This document shows positions 49,911 through 63,680 of a stretch of 64,000 nucleotides of DNA, one piece after another. The DNA comes from Monomorium pharaonis. Taxonomy: Eukaryota; Arthropoda; Insecta; Hymenoptera; Formicidae. The stretch is taken from assembly GCF_013373865.1 (NCBI RefSeq), contig NC_050473.1, forward strand, positions 19,941,597 to 20,005,596, in the 5' to 3' direction. Position 1 is the first letter of the stretch, and every line of letters starts with the position of its first letter. Both the position numbers and the translations under genes were made by a program. Under the pieces are notes generated by a model, which ran no database searches, was not told where the DNA came from, and was given only the letters and a program-made list of their open reading frames with translations.

Positions 49911-52900
49911 AAAAATGGTCTTTTTTTAGCACGAGTAAATTATGTAAATTAATAAAAGAAGAAAAGGATTAATTATCTAATCTATTAAAAGTAAATGTAG
50001 TTTATATATCAATAAAAAAAAAAATTGTAATATATCCTATGTTGAAAGATAAATTAAAAATAAGAAAAGTAAATACCGGAATCATTTGATGAAACATGAC
50101 GAGTCAATTACGAACTACCAAATGTATCACAACTATGATTTTGTTTAGACAAAATGTGAAAATTGAAATGGATGTTGAAAGAATCTTAATTAAAGATTAG
50201 ATCTCTAAAATATTATCATTAAACAACAGAATAACAACCTTCAACGAATAAAGATTTGCTAAATCAAACAATTTCATTACCAGTACATAAACAGTGATTG
50301 AGTAATCTATAATTAGTTTAATTTTGTTTTTAATATAAAACAACAATGTCCCAGTGGACAATCTTATTTTAAGTTTTGACACCATGCTGACCTGTTTAAA
50401 TATATAAATTGGAATATTTTTTCGACTACTTCCAAAATTTATTAATATAATACATGTTTTATTTTAATATTTTTTAAATATTTGTTATTTATACTTCATG
50501 AGTTTATTTGTTTGGATATTTCAGTGACTCTGAAGTAAGCTGTAATTGAAAAGATTTTTGTTATATTAGCCTGATTTCATTTGACAGTAATTTTTATTAT
50601 TTGATATATGTAATCTTTTCATCTGGCTATGTGAAATCGGTTGAGAGATAATTTTTTAATTTAATTTGGGATGAAAAATAATTTGCGATGTATTTCTCCG
50701 GATAATGTTGGCAACTCCAACATTACAGCGCACGATTACTGAAGATGGATCAAAATTAAGCCAAAATGTCATGTGTTAAACATTTAATTAGTTGTTTTAA
50801 TTAACGTACTGCGCTAAACTTCTTATAATTTGCTTATTACATAAATTATTATTTAAATTATATATATAATTATATATAATATTTATATATAATTATATTA
50901 TAGCAATTATAAACCTTCTTTTCTTAATGTGCACTAAAAGAAAAGTGTATATGTTGGTACGTGTAATTATTATCATGTCTGGTAAAATAATTATGATTAG
51001 AGCAAAGTGAGAAATTTTTGCTTCTATTTTTTTATATTTATAATTTGATTTATACGAAGAGAAGAAGAAAAATGACGAGAGAAAAAAGAATTAAATAATT
51101 AAGATATACAATATCCCGATTTTATCAAACAGATGTCGTTAATAGATGAATGTAACTTGTAACCTTAATACTGCAGATGTTAGTAATAATTCTAACGGAA
51201 GGGGGTAAGACGTGTACATCATGTGTGTAAATGCGACTGCGAGTTCTCAGAGAGTCGCGGCTGGATTCTACAAGCGTTTGCTCTATTCCAACAGCCGCTA
51301 ACCGCTATTTCATTAGCGTGCATTCGGTGATATATGCGTGCGTTTGCGAGTCTGAGGGGAACGTATTAATTAAGACAGACGGGGAACTTAAACGCAGCCG
51401 AGACCCAATCAGTCGAAATTATGCATTCCATTAATAAGGAGTCGAAATTTCAACGACTCGTTCACTGCGAACACGTGAAACAGACATATAAGCGAGCTTA
51501 TGTGTTATTAAACTTGCCTTTGTTAAGATTAGACCTTTGACGCGAATGAGAGTGCATTAAATGAAACGCGTACTTTGTATGATACAACATATGACATACT
51601 ATAATACCCAATAGAGGATCCGTTCTTATACGTGCGATGTTGTTTCCCAAGAGAGACCGTAGTTTTGAATTACTTAAAAAATATCACAAGTAATCAATAT
51701 ATCGAACACTTCTACTACTGGAATTATTCCATTTTGCAATTTGTATGTTACTCTCTGTGTGTTCTTAATCCAAAAGTAATATGGGATCACTGCATTAGTC
51801 AATGAAAAAATTGATCCAGTTAACGAACAAAAAAACAAACAAATAATTTAATAACATTTTTAAATAAAAAGATGATACTTTAATCAAATCTGTTTGAAAA
51901 TTGAATCTAAAAGATATCAAATAATCTACAACTTATTATTTTAATTTTTTCTAAAATATTGTTTATTGGTGATTGTTCAATGACCTAAATAAATAATATA
52001 AACAAAAGTCGTCAAGTAATTAAATAAATTGAAAATATGATTACAATCACATGTATAGATTAATTTTTATAACATTTAAAAGTTGTTATCGATAATTGAC
52101 AATAGTAATTAATTGTTGTAGTAATGTTTTTGTACATAATAAAAAAGAAAAAGATATCATGACAATAAAAATCCATATTATTTTGAAATTGTAAAAATTA
52201 ATAATCAATTAAACTTTTTGAGTCAAATAATTAATACGAGAATATCAAAATATTGTATACACGATTATTAATATTTTATCGTATATACATATATCCTCAG
52301 ATTAAAATTAATTAATTACAATTTAGTATTTTTATTCTCCTATTGCCTATTATTTTACTATTTGCTTTAGCTCCATCTTATTATCTTTTGACATTACACA
52401 ATCTTGATTTCTGCTTTCTTGTCAGCGAAATTTATCCGCGTCTCATCCTCAGCATGTGCCAAGGAGAATTCTATCACCGGCTTTATGCAAACCACCGGAT
52501 CCCCAGCATAATGTACCTTACAAGCTTGTCTACGGTTGTCTTACCTCTTATAGAAAATGGTGGTTAGACGTTGTATTTGTTCTCTCTCCTCCGCGCGGGA
52601 TAGACATTTCTTGCACTTCCGACGTTATACCGGTGTGTCTCAAAGGTACCGCGTGTTCCTCGAACTATCCCGTGCCCGACGTGCTTTCCGACGAATGATC
52701 GTAGATGAGTGATCGCGAATAGCTGTAAGCGTGACGCGCTTATTATGTCAAGTTGATTGTGCTCGGTGTGCGAAGTTGGAACCGAATTGTCGACGAAGCG
52801 AAGCAGGAACAGCGCCGCTTTTCGCCGTTTCTCGACGATATCCTTCATTCATTGTTAATTTACAACTTCTTCGAGTTAAGTAGGATTATTTAAGACGAAC

Positions 52901-53024
52901 AGAGTAAAATGATGATCTTTTCTAACGACCTAGTTGTGAGTCTGATGTGAATATGCTCGGTTTAGGAGAGTACATTCGGAAAAATATTCTACTGCCAGAA
53001 AAGTAATTATTTAATTAATTTTAT

Positions 53025-53512
53025 TTTTAAATAATAAGTAACGGTTATCTTCAACAAAGAATATTTTTTTGATAACAGTCTTAAAATATATTTATCACAA
53101 ATTTTAGAAGAACTCATTATCGTATACTTAAAAAAAGAATTTATACTCTTTTTCTCGAAGAATATATATATAAAATTGAATTGAAGAAAAGTTAGAGTAA
53201 TAAATAAATAAAATTTTTATTTTAACTTAATAGTCTCAATTGAAGTATTAAATTATTAAGTTTTAGAATATATTTTGAATAAATTTGTTACTTATGACGA
53301 ATTTATGATAGATTGTGGATACATAAACTTATTTAATTAAATTATTTAAAATAAGTGATATTTATTTAATTTAAGATACATCTTTCTATATGCACACAGA
53401 AGTTTATTTTAAGTGAATCTTATTTGTTTCGAGTAAATGATATTAAGTGTACTTTAACATTATTCCTCAAGAAGATATTTTTTGCAAAGGTAACCGTTAC
53501 TTAAAAGAAGAA
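53025..53512. mobile_element. Candidate MITE with GTAACGGTTA inverted ends
   Basis: AAGTAACGGTTATC followed by an AAGAATATTTTT block (about 53035-53070) pairs with the complement of 53470-53505 (AAGTAACGGTTACC, AAAAATATCTTC). The interior is AT-rich without a gene. Edges and target duplication are unclear. Confidence 0.45.
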
Positions 53513-56327
53513 AATGCTGAGAAACTGCTTTTTTAGCACGAAAAAAAAAATATTTTGCGTAAATATTATAATTGTGCATCCTCATTATCGAGATTCACTT
53601 TTTTAATTATCGAGGAATTTTTCCGTTATCCACGAGCTCATCGTCGAATATTAGGCTGGACGAATAGACGGATGCGTTGTTTTAATCTACGCCATCAAGA
53701 TATTCGAATATATTTCGCTTCTTGGAATCGAAGGACCGTAGGTGAGAATCCAAAGGTGAGGAGCCGAAGCCCTGGAAGTGGAACGGGGCGAAGGGACGGT
53801 GATTCCACTCCGTGGGTTAAGGACATGAAATGGAGGACCAAGACAGTGGACCCGCGACAATGGGTCCGTCAGGCAATTGTGCAGCCGTGCCCTCTCTCTT
53901 CGTGGGAGTTTGCGGAAGATCGATAGAGAGCAGGTCGCCTTTCATCGGAAAGGAGGTCCAGGTTGAATATCGCATCGCGCCCATCGTGCCATTATACAGG
54001 ACCGAATAGTCCGAGTGGCTTCGTGATCTCCCTTCCTCCGCGTGCTCGAGTTTGACGTACTTGAAATTAACGTCGCGCCGCTTGTATGTAAAATGCAAAG
54101 CAGAATGTGTCGGAAAGTTCGCGCGTGTTCTACTAGACGACGCTATTCTCTTAAATGCATACCGCACAGAGTGAGTTGCAAATTTATGCAAAGGAGATCT
54201 TGCACTCTTCGGCGATTCACGATTTTTCCATTTCGCCAGTCATCAGCGCTTAGTTACGGAGACGAGGGAGAGCAAGGGGGAAGGAGGGAATCGGAACCAA
54301 TCGCGAATGCGATTATTGCACTTTTATTAGGAAAAGAAAAAAAAACATTCTTGTTTAATATTTAATACCCGGTCGGCTCGAATTCTATTAATACAATGTA
54401 CTAAGTCTATTTTTAGCACGCTTCTTCCTTTTTTTAAGGATCGATACAGCCAGACACGCAGGTAGTTTCTCCATTGAGAGTGCAAAGATTGCACACTTCT
54501 CGTTCATTATGCTTAGCACTTTTCGAGTCAAACGGGCCTTATTATCGCTTTAAGAGGAAGCTGGAGATTTTCGCTCTTCCTCGTCTTTCTCTGCAAACGG
54601 ACCCGCTCTCGGGAATTACTTAGAATCGAATTGTTGCGTTTATCTCCTCTTTGTGAGATAATTCCCTCTTCGAGGCTTCCTTGTATCGTTTTGCTCTTTA
54701 TCCCGCGATCTTTGTTCTCGCACTCTGAATGAATATTCAGTTGAATGCTGCAAGTTGTCGGCGCTCTAACAAGCCATTGTAATGATATGGCTTGTTGACA
54801 GAATCGAAAGGCTTTGTAATAAACTATGCTCCAATAGCGAAGTTCCGCCAGAACGTTGGAACTTTTTACAAAGACGTCTCTCAGCAAAGATATTACTATT
54901 TGTCAATTCATGTAAATGTCATGCAGATCGAATAATATCAAATAAACAAACAATATGTTTTGGTACATTAATCACAAAATGTTATAAAATACTGCAAAAA
55001 TATATAGACAGTAAACGAATAAACGAATCAAATATTCTAGAATTTCCAACGATTATTAAATAATATAATTCGTCTAGTTTGAATATAAAAATGACAAAGT
55101 AGAGTTAAGGAAAAATCAACATTTACAAGACATTTTATACTTCATTCTGGCATATTTTGATATGAAAATAATAATTGCTTTAATTCCACTGTTTTATAAT
55201 ATTATAAGATTCTTTCTATAATAGAAATTAAGCGTTTTTAGAGCAAACAATGTTTGATCGATGAGAAAAAACATTCTAGAACACTTCTAGTATTTATTCC
55301 TTTATACACTATTATGAATAACGAAATTTTATTCTTTTAATGAATTTTAGGGTGTATAAATGTTTTATAAACATTATACATGCATAAATATAAACGTTTC
55401 ATATTATAAAAGTTATATTTAGCAGAATTATACACCATTTATTATTTTATTGTTATAAAAAATAAATAAATAAATAAACAAGTAAATAAATTTGCATAAT
55501 ACAGTGGCGGTTAACATTGATGTGTTTTTCGCGAATACAAAGGCAAACGTAAAACGATACCGTAACTTTATTAATGCCACGTCCCAAGTCGACCTACGGT
55601 TCTCTTTCAAGCGGAAATGCGACGAAGAAGTGCCTCGCGAAGGTAGATCGAAGTGAAAAGGAGATAAGCAAGTTAAGACGAAGAAGAACACCTATCCGAG
55701 AACGGTGGGAAAAAAAAAGGAAAGATAGAAGAGTGCCTCTTCTTCGTAGACGTCGGTTCCTTTATACCATCCAACTAGTTCTCCTCCTCCGTCGGGTCGT
55801 CCCGCTTGCACTCGCTCCATTGTCTTCGGAGCACCGCAAAAGGGTTCCCAAACACGCCCCATCCCGGTCGACGTCTACTCGTCTACTCTCTTCCAACATC
55901 TCTCCGCCATCCTCCCCCAGGACCCAAGATGAAAATAGGTTGATGCTCGAGAGAGATCCGAGGAGGTCGTGCGCGGGTTGGAGGAGAGGTCGTAGGTCGT
56001 CGAGAAGTCGCGAGCTTTCAGCGACGTGTGTTGTATACGTACATGTGTATGTGTGTGCGTACGTGGTATGTGCGAGCATGCCGCTTGCGGATTATCGTCG
56101 TACCGCCATTTTAACGCTTGTCATACCTGCACTGATGTATGTTGTCCTAAGAACTCGCTTCTCCGAAATGGACGGCGATCTCTGTTCTTGGTATATTTTG
56201 CCGAGCCTATTACAGCAGTTAAACTTCCAAGAGAAAACTTGTAAAAATAATCCATTATACATAATTTTTTGTGCACTTTTACGTGCACGCTACGTGTACT
56301 CTCTTTCTTTCCCCATCAGATTTCTTA

Positions 56328-56485
56328 TTTATTCGAAATAAAACACGAAAATCAGGGATAAAACACCAAGTAACAGGTCTCAATCCCTTGAATGAATTAG
56401 TGAGTTTATGGGTTCAGAGTCTAGGGATTAGGGGTTTGCGAGTGATTGTCACCTGTTACTTGGTGTTTTATCCTCGATTTTGGTG
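56328..56485. mobile_element. Small hairpin element with about 50-bp arms
   Basis: A perfect 23-bp inverted match joins 56356-56378 (GGATAAAACACCAAGTAACA and on) with 56451-56473. Around it the arms continue imperfectly through AAAATC, AAAACAC and TTATTCGA to both ends. The roughly 70-bp loop holds GGGTTCAGAGTCTAGGGATT. Probably a very short foldback MITE; a structured RNA is the alternative. Confidence 0.65.
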
Positions 56486-58477
56486 TTTTCCTCGAATAAA
56501 TAAAAAACTTAACGTGATGGGGTTAAACGAGTTTCGGATTTGGCTTTAGCGATCTAAAATCCACGAGAAATGTCTGGTCTGGTCCGATCGTAAACTCTCG
56601 CAAAAATTTTGTGATCCTGTGTTATCATAGACAATTTATGATCCAGAGTTATACGATTGTTTCTCAACTCGATCCATAATCGGATGGAAGGTAGGATATG
56701 TCCAACGAAATGTTTCATGTCGAAGATTCCAGATATATAAATCTGGAGTTATTACAGCAAAGTAATAATTATAAAAATGGAGCATCTAATCACAATTAAT
56801 TCACTAATCAATTGTAACAAATCCTAAACATCTTTCTCTGAGTTTATCAATATATAATTTCGATTACACGACAGACCATAATACGCGTAGCTGTCTGACG
56901 CTATAAAGACGCGATGTGAGAACCCGGCGCTCATAAAAGACTAGCGAGGACTTTATACTCTCCTATAAGAATATAAAGTAACGAGGGGAACATGGCAAAA
57001 TTGAAAAGTGCCGCTACATCGTCAACGAAAGTCTCTTTCTCTCAAGAGGGAACTCGAGTCATCCTTGGAAAAGGGACGATGGATATATGTCCGCTCCGTT
57101 CGATTGCGCGTCCCGGATATGAGTTACTGACCCGTGCATAAATGGACGTTATGAATTCTTCCAAGGAATATTCATCGGGAGGGAATCGCCGTGGCGCGCC
57201 GTACAGAGAGGAAATCGAGTATGCGAGTCGAGGGGAGGCAATGCGCGTCGACGCAGCGGGGTGAGATCTCTTCTATCTCGCCGTGAGATCGAGAGGAAAT
57301 CTTCGGAACCTCGCGGAAGACGCGAGGGAAGATTGCCACCCTTCCAGAGCGGGGGGAGGGGATTGCCACCGCATCTCTCGTCGGGGCTCGCCGATGAAAA
57401 TCGCACGATTTACTCGACCGCCGTGCCACCCTCTCCTCCCCTCTCCCGCGGAATAATGGATAACGTCTGGAATCTTCCTCTCTCTCAATATTCGTGCTCT
57501 CGGGGTGCGCTCGCTTACTTGGGGGAGAATATTTAAACGTGTCTGAACGCACCGGCGCACCGAGTCGGTCATCCGATCGACTTCCGTTTTTTTTTTGAGG
57601 GCTGACCCTTCCTCAAATTAAAAAAAAACAAATTCGAAAATGAAATATTTTAGACATCCGTGCGCGATTCTTCATTTTTTCAGGGAGAGAGAGATATAGG
57701 TATTTAATTCCTCACGCAGGGGGTGACGAGATCAATTCGTCTTTCGCGGGAATCTCTTCTTGAAATCTCTTCTTAAAATTTATTCCATCCAGCCGGAAGA
57801 ATAGTTGGATGGAATAAAGAAGTCGTCCTCTGTCTGCCACGGCGCTGTCATCTCTTTTTGTTCTTCTCTCGCGTGTACTCGTCTTCTTAACTCGCTTATC
57901 TCCTTTTCTATTCGATCTGCTCCGTTCACAAAGGGATTCGCGCGCTTCTCTCGTCTTCCCAGCGTCTACCCCGGCGCCCTTCCAAATCTACCATTCCACG
58001 GTGTTCTACCTCGCGGTGTATCGATCTTTTTTTTTTTCTTTCATTTTTATCTCTCTTTTATCTGCCATGATCAAAGAAGTTTCGAAGTTCTCTCGGGGAC
58101 TTCCGCGCACTTTGCTACGTCGCGACGACACAGCGAATATACTTAATGTCGTTTGCTGGATATCCATAGATAAATAAATATGATCGAAGAAGAATGTAAG
58201 ACGATTTAATTTCAGTTTGGACGAAAATATTTCACAAAAAGACTGAACGCAACAGAATATTTGTAATTCGTGCTCTCCTCATATTTTCCCTCAAAATTTC
58301 ACGCACGAGAAGAATCAAGTTAATTCAATTTTTTTTCAATGTTTCAAAGAATATTTAAGAAAAGATAGAAAATGGATGTCTTCATCTTATTTAAATTATG
58401 CGTCTCATCTTATTTAAATTAGCGAAAGCCACGAAAGCTATTAGATACATGCATTACGTAAGATTAGAATCGATCTT

Positions 58478-58501
58478 ATTACCGTCAGTGATGACGGTAA
58501 T
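58478..58501. promoter_or_regulatory. Perfect palindrome with two TGACG half-sites
   Basis: Arms ATTACCGTCA and TGACGGTAAT with a 4-base GTGA centre. The inverted TGACG cores resemble bZIP/CREB half-sites. Lies in a GC-moderate, single-copy-looking island of intron 2. Function is inferred only from the motif. Confidence 0.3.
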
Positions 58502-59823
58502 ATCAGGGCAAAGAATACGCCTCGTGGTATTACGTCGTTCCGAGCGTATTGTTTCGCATAGGCTGCCGCAACATCTATATATTATGAAGTTAAATCGATT
58601 ATGCGACGCTTTGAGCGGGGTATTATTTCATCAACACGAACTAAACGCTCGTCGTCATTGTGCTTGCATGGAAGACCATGTCAAAGGCGACGAGGGCGAT
58701 CACCTTAATTAAGCGGTTACTGGATTGGAGCGATAATACCTGGGACGTATATAACTATGTATCGATGCATCAATACCCTCCGATGTAGCGTGATCGACGG
58801 TACAGCGACGAAAATGGACTACGTCAAAGAAAATCCCATAACAATATATAATTAACGTCATCTTTGCGCGCAATGCAGGCGGGAGACCCAAATTTACCCT
58901 TCCTCTTCCCCCCCAATCTGCTTGCCATTTTGCAGCGTGAAATTTGCCCCAATATTTGCGCGCAATCGCAGCGCGAAACACTAGTCTTTTGCTACAAACA
59001 GAAGTTACATATTTTCACACACTAGCCTGGGTTACATTGACGCAAGCGATCTTTTCGATTTCGTTGAGTCTTCCTTAAACTTCAAACATGTGCATAGAAA
59101 AAACGGAAACGTTTCTGGACGTATAATAATATTCCTAAATGTTAAAAGAGTATTTTTTTCAGATTTTTTTCAAAAACCCTTTGAAAAACGCAAATCGTCT
59201 ATCAGGTAGTCTGACTAGGAACTTTCCATAGCAGTGGAAAACATGGTAAACTTGCAGGGGTTTAGCATAATAACCTTTTTAATTAATTAAAAAGTAATAC
59301 CCAGCCTTTTTCGGCGGGATGATCAGATTCTTCTCCCGAGGCGTTTCAGCCTTTTTGTAACGAAGTACAAACGCTAGTCCTGCGTCTCTACATTAATTAC
59401 ATGTCAAACCGGCTTACTCGTACCTACGCTCTCCCTAGCATCCTGATCTAATAGAAGAATGTTTTCGATGTCAATAGTTTATTTTTTTTTTCACCGCGTC
59501 ATCTCGCTCGCCCGTCGAGTGCTAAGCCTCGGAGGACGGGCGTTCTCGTCGCGCTCGTTTGTCGACATCCCGGAGTGTCGTGTTCAAAGGAGCCTGCAGC
59601 CATGTCGGTTGTGTAAGGACGCAGTCTGAAAGGACCCGCGCGGCGGCAGTCTGTTTCCCGCCCTTGCCACGGCACGCTAAGTTCCATTCAGCCGTTTTCT
59701 TTCAGCGCGTCGAGCCGAGCTAAGTTTCGCGAAGAAGGGAAACTGGGAGCGAGCAGCGACAGCAACGTCGAGCTCGGGAAACTTTCAATTACGTTCGCGT
59801 AGCGTGTCGGTGTATCCACACCT

Positions 59824-59837
59824 CCCCCCCCCCCCCC
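59824..59837. repeat. Poly-C run
   Basis: 14 consecutive C in a CpG-rich island of intron 2. Confidence 0.9.
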
Positions 59838-61529
59838 TCTCTGCACCCCGAGCTCAAAGTCCCTTAAGCCGCCTATCCCCGAGGGATCAGGTCCATCTGA
59901 TTACCGGTAATGGGGTTGTGTTTTAAGCCACCTTCGCGTAGTCACGCGGAGAGGCGAGGGAGAGCAGGAAAAGAGATGGAGAGAGGAGAGCGAGGGGAGC
60001 GCGTCTTTCTTGCTCAATAAGTCCCGGGGAGAGAGGGTGGCATCCTGTTTTTTTTTTCCCTCGTCGGATGAAATTCCAATCTAGTTACAGCGCGCGATAC
60101 CGATCGCGAAGCGTGACGGGGGACGATTTGGAGCGTAGGAGCAACGACGGTTATACATGCATATTGAGTTAATGCCACTTTAGGTTAATGATCATTTGAG
60201 TTCTAACGTTTTAACCTTCTTCTTATCAACCTGGGTAACTCGTGTCCGATCGATTTCTATATTTCTCGTGGAAGTTTAGCGAACTCTCAAAAAATCTCTC
60301 ACTCATTTTTTATGTGTGTATTTATTATTATAAAAGTATTATTATTATAATAAAAAAAACATTTTTTTAAGCTAAATAACTCTTTTATTTAATTTGTGAT
60401 TAATCTTTGGTAATTAAATTATATACATTTTTCTCCAAAATAAAGTACAGATATAGTTGTCCTAAAAGAAATCTAAAAAATTTATACTTTTAGAATTGTT
60501 TTAAAGAGAACTTTGAAAGTATATGTTCACGAATTTTTAGACATTTTTTGAGCCACTTTAAATAGATGGAAAAGTGGTCATACTTGAGATATCAAGTTTG
60601 TAGGGCTAAGCTTTTTTACATTGGAACCTAGAGGAATTAAACAAAAAAGTTTCATTCTATTTTTCGCATTTATTTTCCACGCACTGTTTGCACATACAAA
60701 ACGTATGATATATTTAAATTTATTTATAGTACATAGAAAGGATGTGGAGAAAACATAGAAAAATATTACTGGCGCGGAGATTGAAAGCAATTATTTCCAT
60801 CCGATCCTGTATCCAATTACTTCGAGCGTGCAGCGCCGAATCTGCCGACGTTCACCAAAAACTTGCATCGCCACCGTCAAACTGCCGATAAATAAACTGG
60901 TTTTCAATTAATTTCATCGACACGCTTGTGGCTCACATGATCACCTATTCGTTCACGTCGGCGCCCACGTTTTATTAACGTGGGGTTCCATGTCTCTTTT
61001 ACATACTTTTTGTTTTTTTTCTGCTGTTTTTTTCGGCTTTTTTGTCTGCTTTTTCTCAATTATTTTATAATACGCTGGTCAATTTCGCGGTCAAGCGAGA
61101 GACATTCTTTGTTTCAATTATAGCAAAATTATTGCCGTAAAAATTAACGTGATATAGTTTAAGAATCTGTCTTGAGAATGTATTTTATAGTACACATTAA
61201 ATACTTTAAATTTTATATTTTATAAATAAAGGTGATATAAGTTTTGAATAATTATGCATATAAAATGCCGTAGATAGAATCAGTATTTTACTGACTTTAG
61301 CTTTTATTTAACATTTTGTATAAATTTATAATTCGACAAAATTTGGTATTAATTTTAACAAAAATGCAAACTTTTAAAATCTATTTAATTTATATCAATC
61401 TTTTGAATAGTGTAAATAGAAAAATAATTCACATATATTGCTGAATAATTTTTGCACATTTTATATCAGTTCTTCGGTTTTGTTTTGGAGAGTATTGGTC
61501 TTTTATTTATTTAAATATGAAATATTAAA

Positions 61530-61538
61530 GTATATATA

Positions 61539-61578
<40 letters not shown>
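61530..61578. repeat. (TA)n microsatellite
   Basis: About 24 TA units with one C interruption. Confidence 0.95.
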
Positions 61579-61581
<3 letters not shown>

Positions 61582-62828
61582 GTATATATAATTATATCGT
61601 AAAATTATACAGAGTACAAGTTTCAAATTTCATGCTCGAGTAAACAGTTAAAACTTCATTATTCAAATTACTATCTTGGAAAATGTACAATGAAAAGTGG
61701 ATTTAATTTTTAAGGAATAATTAATAAATAACTTTTAAATACAATTCTTATATACAAGAAGATCTTGTTACTGTTTCAGAAGCAAAGATTTATATATTCT
61801 CAACTTATTTTTATTTATAGACCCCTTTAAACAAAATACTATATATATAAAACCCTTTAAACAAAATATTTGTATATAATACTTTAAATAAAATAAAAGT
61901 ATTATATATAAATATTTGTATATATGCGCACGTTTTTTTGTTTACATTTATAAAACTTATAAGTATTTATATACAAAAGTTTTATATTCTATTACGAGTC
62001 TATCATGATTAATCACGTGAAGTTATTGTTAAAAATGTTAATAACAAATTTTGCAATAAACATTTTTTTACCAAAATATAACTAAATTTTATAATTTTGT
62101 AATTACAACAAAGATTTAATATTGAATTTTAATGTGATTTTAAAGCGATATTTAAAACTTACAACATTTAAATTACGAACAATTTAGAGGACATGCACAA
62201 ATATCAAAAATTAAGAAAATAATTATGTAAATATAAATTTGTCTTTATTACGCTATTATAGTATAAGGCATTAACACGTATTATAGTACACATTATATAT
62301 AAAAACCTGCAAAAGCCATAAAGAGACTAATATACTTTTTATCCTAAGAACGATATGAATTTTAGAGGTAAACATTTAAGCGGCTTTGATTACTCTGTTG
62401 TAAATAGTGTTTACATATTTAGTCTTTTTGTAAATTGACAGTGTTAAGATTCCTTTTATAAAGAACATTTCCGCCATCTCTTTTTTCTTTGTTCTTTTCA
62501 CAATGTAAAACTTGGGGCGATTGCCAATCGAATTCATGATTCATTATTAACCGGTGTTTATTGACTTTAGAGGGGCCACTTTTATGTTTCTTTGTATCAT
62601 TCATGTGTTCTTTTAAGCGCGTTTTCAGATAATGTTTTGTTTGTTTAATATATATATTGTCAACTGTAAAATTGTTTATCTCTTTGCTTTAATTACTGGC
62701 GACAATAAGTTATTTCAATTCTTTGGTCAATAAAAATGAATTGAAAATATTGGTCCTCATCTTGTTGACTAGTTTTAATAGAATAATTTAATGGAATTGA
62801 AATTCTTTTTCAATTTGCATACTTGCAG

Positions 62829-62876
62829 AAACATACAGATTGCATCCTTTTCAGAGACGTGCAGAGAAACTGGAAA
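62829..62876 (+). CDS. Weak candidate cassette micro-exon (48 nt) of neurexin-1
   Basis: A pyrimidine-rich acceptor ending ATACTTGCAG (62828) and a GTACGT donor (62877) enclose 48 nt, open in phase 0: KHTDCILFRDVQRNWK. The length keeps frame and the content is less AT-rich than its surroundings. The donor lacks G at -1 and I do not recognise the peptide as neurexin, so a chance match in a long intron is more likely than not. Confidence 0.15.
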
Positions 62877-63164
62877 GTACGTGTTCTACTAATTTATGTA
62901 TGCGATAGCGCAACACAGTTTATAAACAAATATGCATTTCAGAACAGTCGACGCGGAGCGTCTTTATGACAAGAACCGACATTGCTGATTTGTTACACTC
63001 AGACAACTGGTTCGTTAAAAATTAAATGCGTAAATAGTTACAAACAGTTCTTTAAGATCTACTATTACTTGATGAAAGTGAACGATAATGCACAAAAAAA
63101 AAAAATTATGATTGAATTAACAACAATAACATGTTTGATTAAGTAAATTTTGATAAAAATAAAT

Positions 63165-63166
<2 letters not shown>

Positions 63167-63211
<45 letters not shown>
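63167..63211. repeat. (GA)n microsatellite
   Basis: About 22 uninterrupted GA units. Confidence 0.95.
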
Positions 63212-63214
<3 letters not shown>

Positions 63215-63334
63215 AGAGAATTTCTAATTATTATAATCAAATATTTTAGTATGTAACTAGAATATTTAAATATCATAAGGATTTGGTTTTGGATGTATAA
63301 AACTTTTTGTATGTATTTAGCAATACACAATGTT

Positions 63335-63680
63335 ATAAGATTTTTCACCGTTATTCTAATAAAATAATGTTAAATTCCTAAAAATTAGTAAAAAAACAAG
63401 TAAGATATATCTTGGTAGCATTTTTCTATACAGAAATTATTTTAAGAATCTGATAATTTTTAGAAAAATTCTGATTTGTTTTTAACAGATATATTAGTTG
63501 AATCTATCGGATTTCCAATTTATGCAATCAGATTTTTTCCCATGTGGTCGTAGTTAGGATGAATGCAATTAAATTTATCTGGTTGTTTCACAATGCAAGT
63601 AATCAAATTTATCTGCTTATTTTAATAAAAATTATGACCCGTTTATTTCAACTCAACCTTTTTTTTTCTCTTTTCCAGTG
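63335..63680 (+). repeat. Dispersed repeat, copy 2 (pair with 3743-4095)
   Basis: Colinear with 3743-4095 by eye: TTTTTCACCGTTATTCTAAT, GTTGAATCTATCGGATTTCC, AATCAGATTTTTTCCC and AATCAAATTTATCTG. An internal stretch of about 100 bp differs. Same orientation, 60 kb away. Confidence 0.55.

Noticed and set aside
53555..53926. 123-codon frame followed by an AAAG|GTGAGG donor-like site (53755)
   Set aside because: Considered as a neurexin exon, but no EGF or LNS motif and no convincing acceptor.
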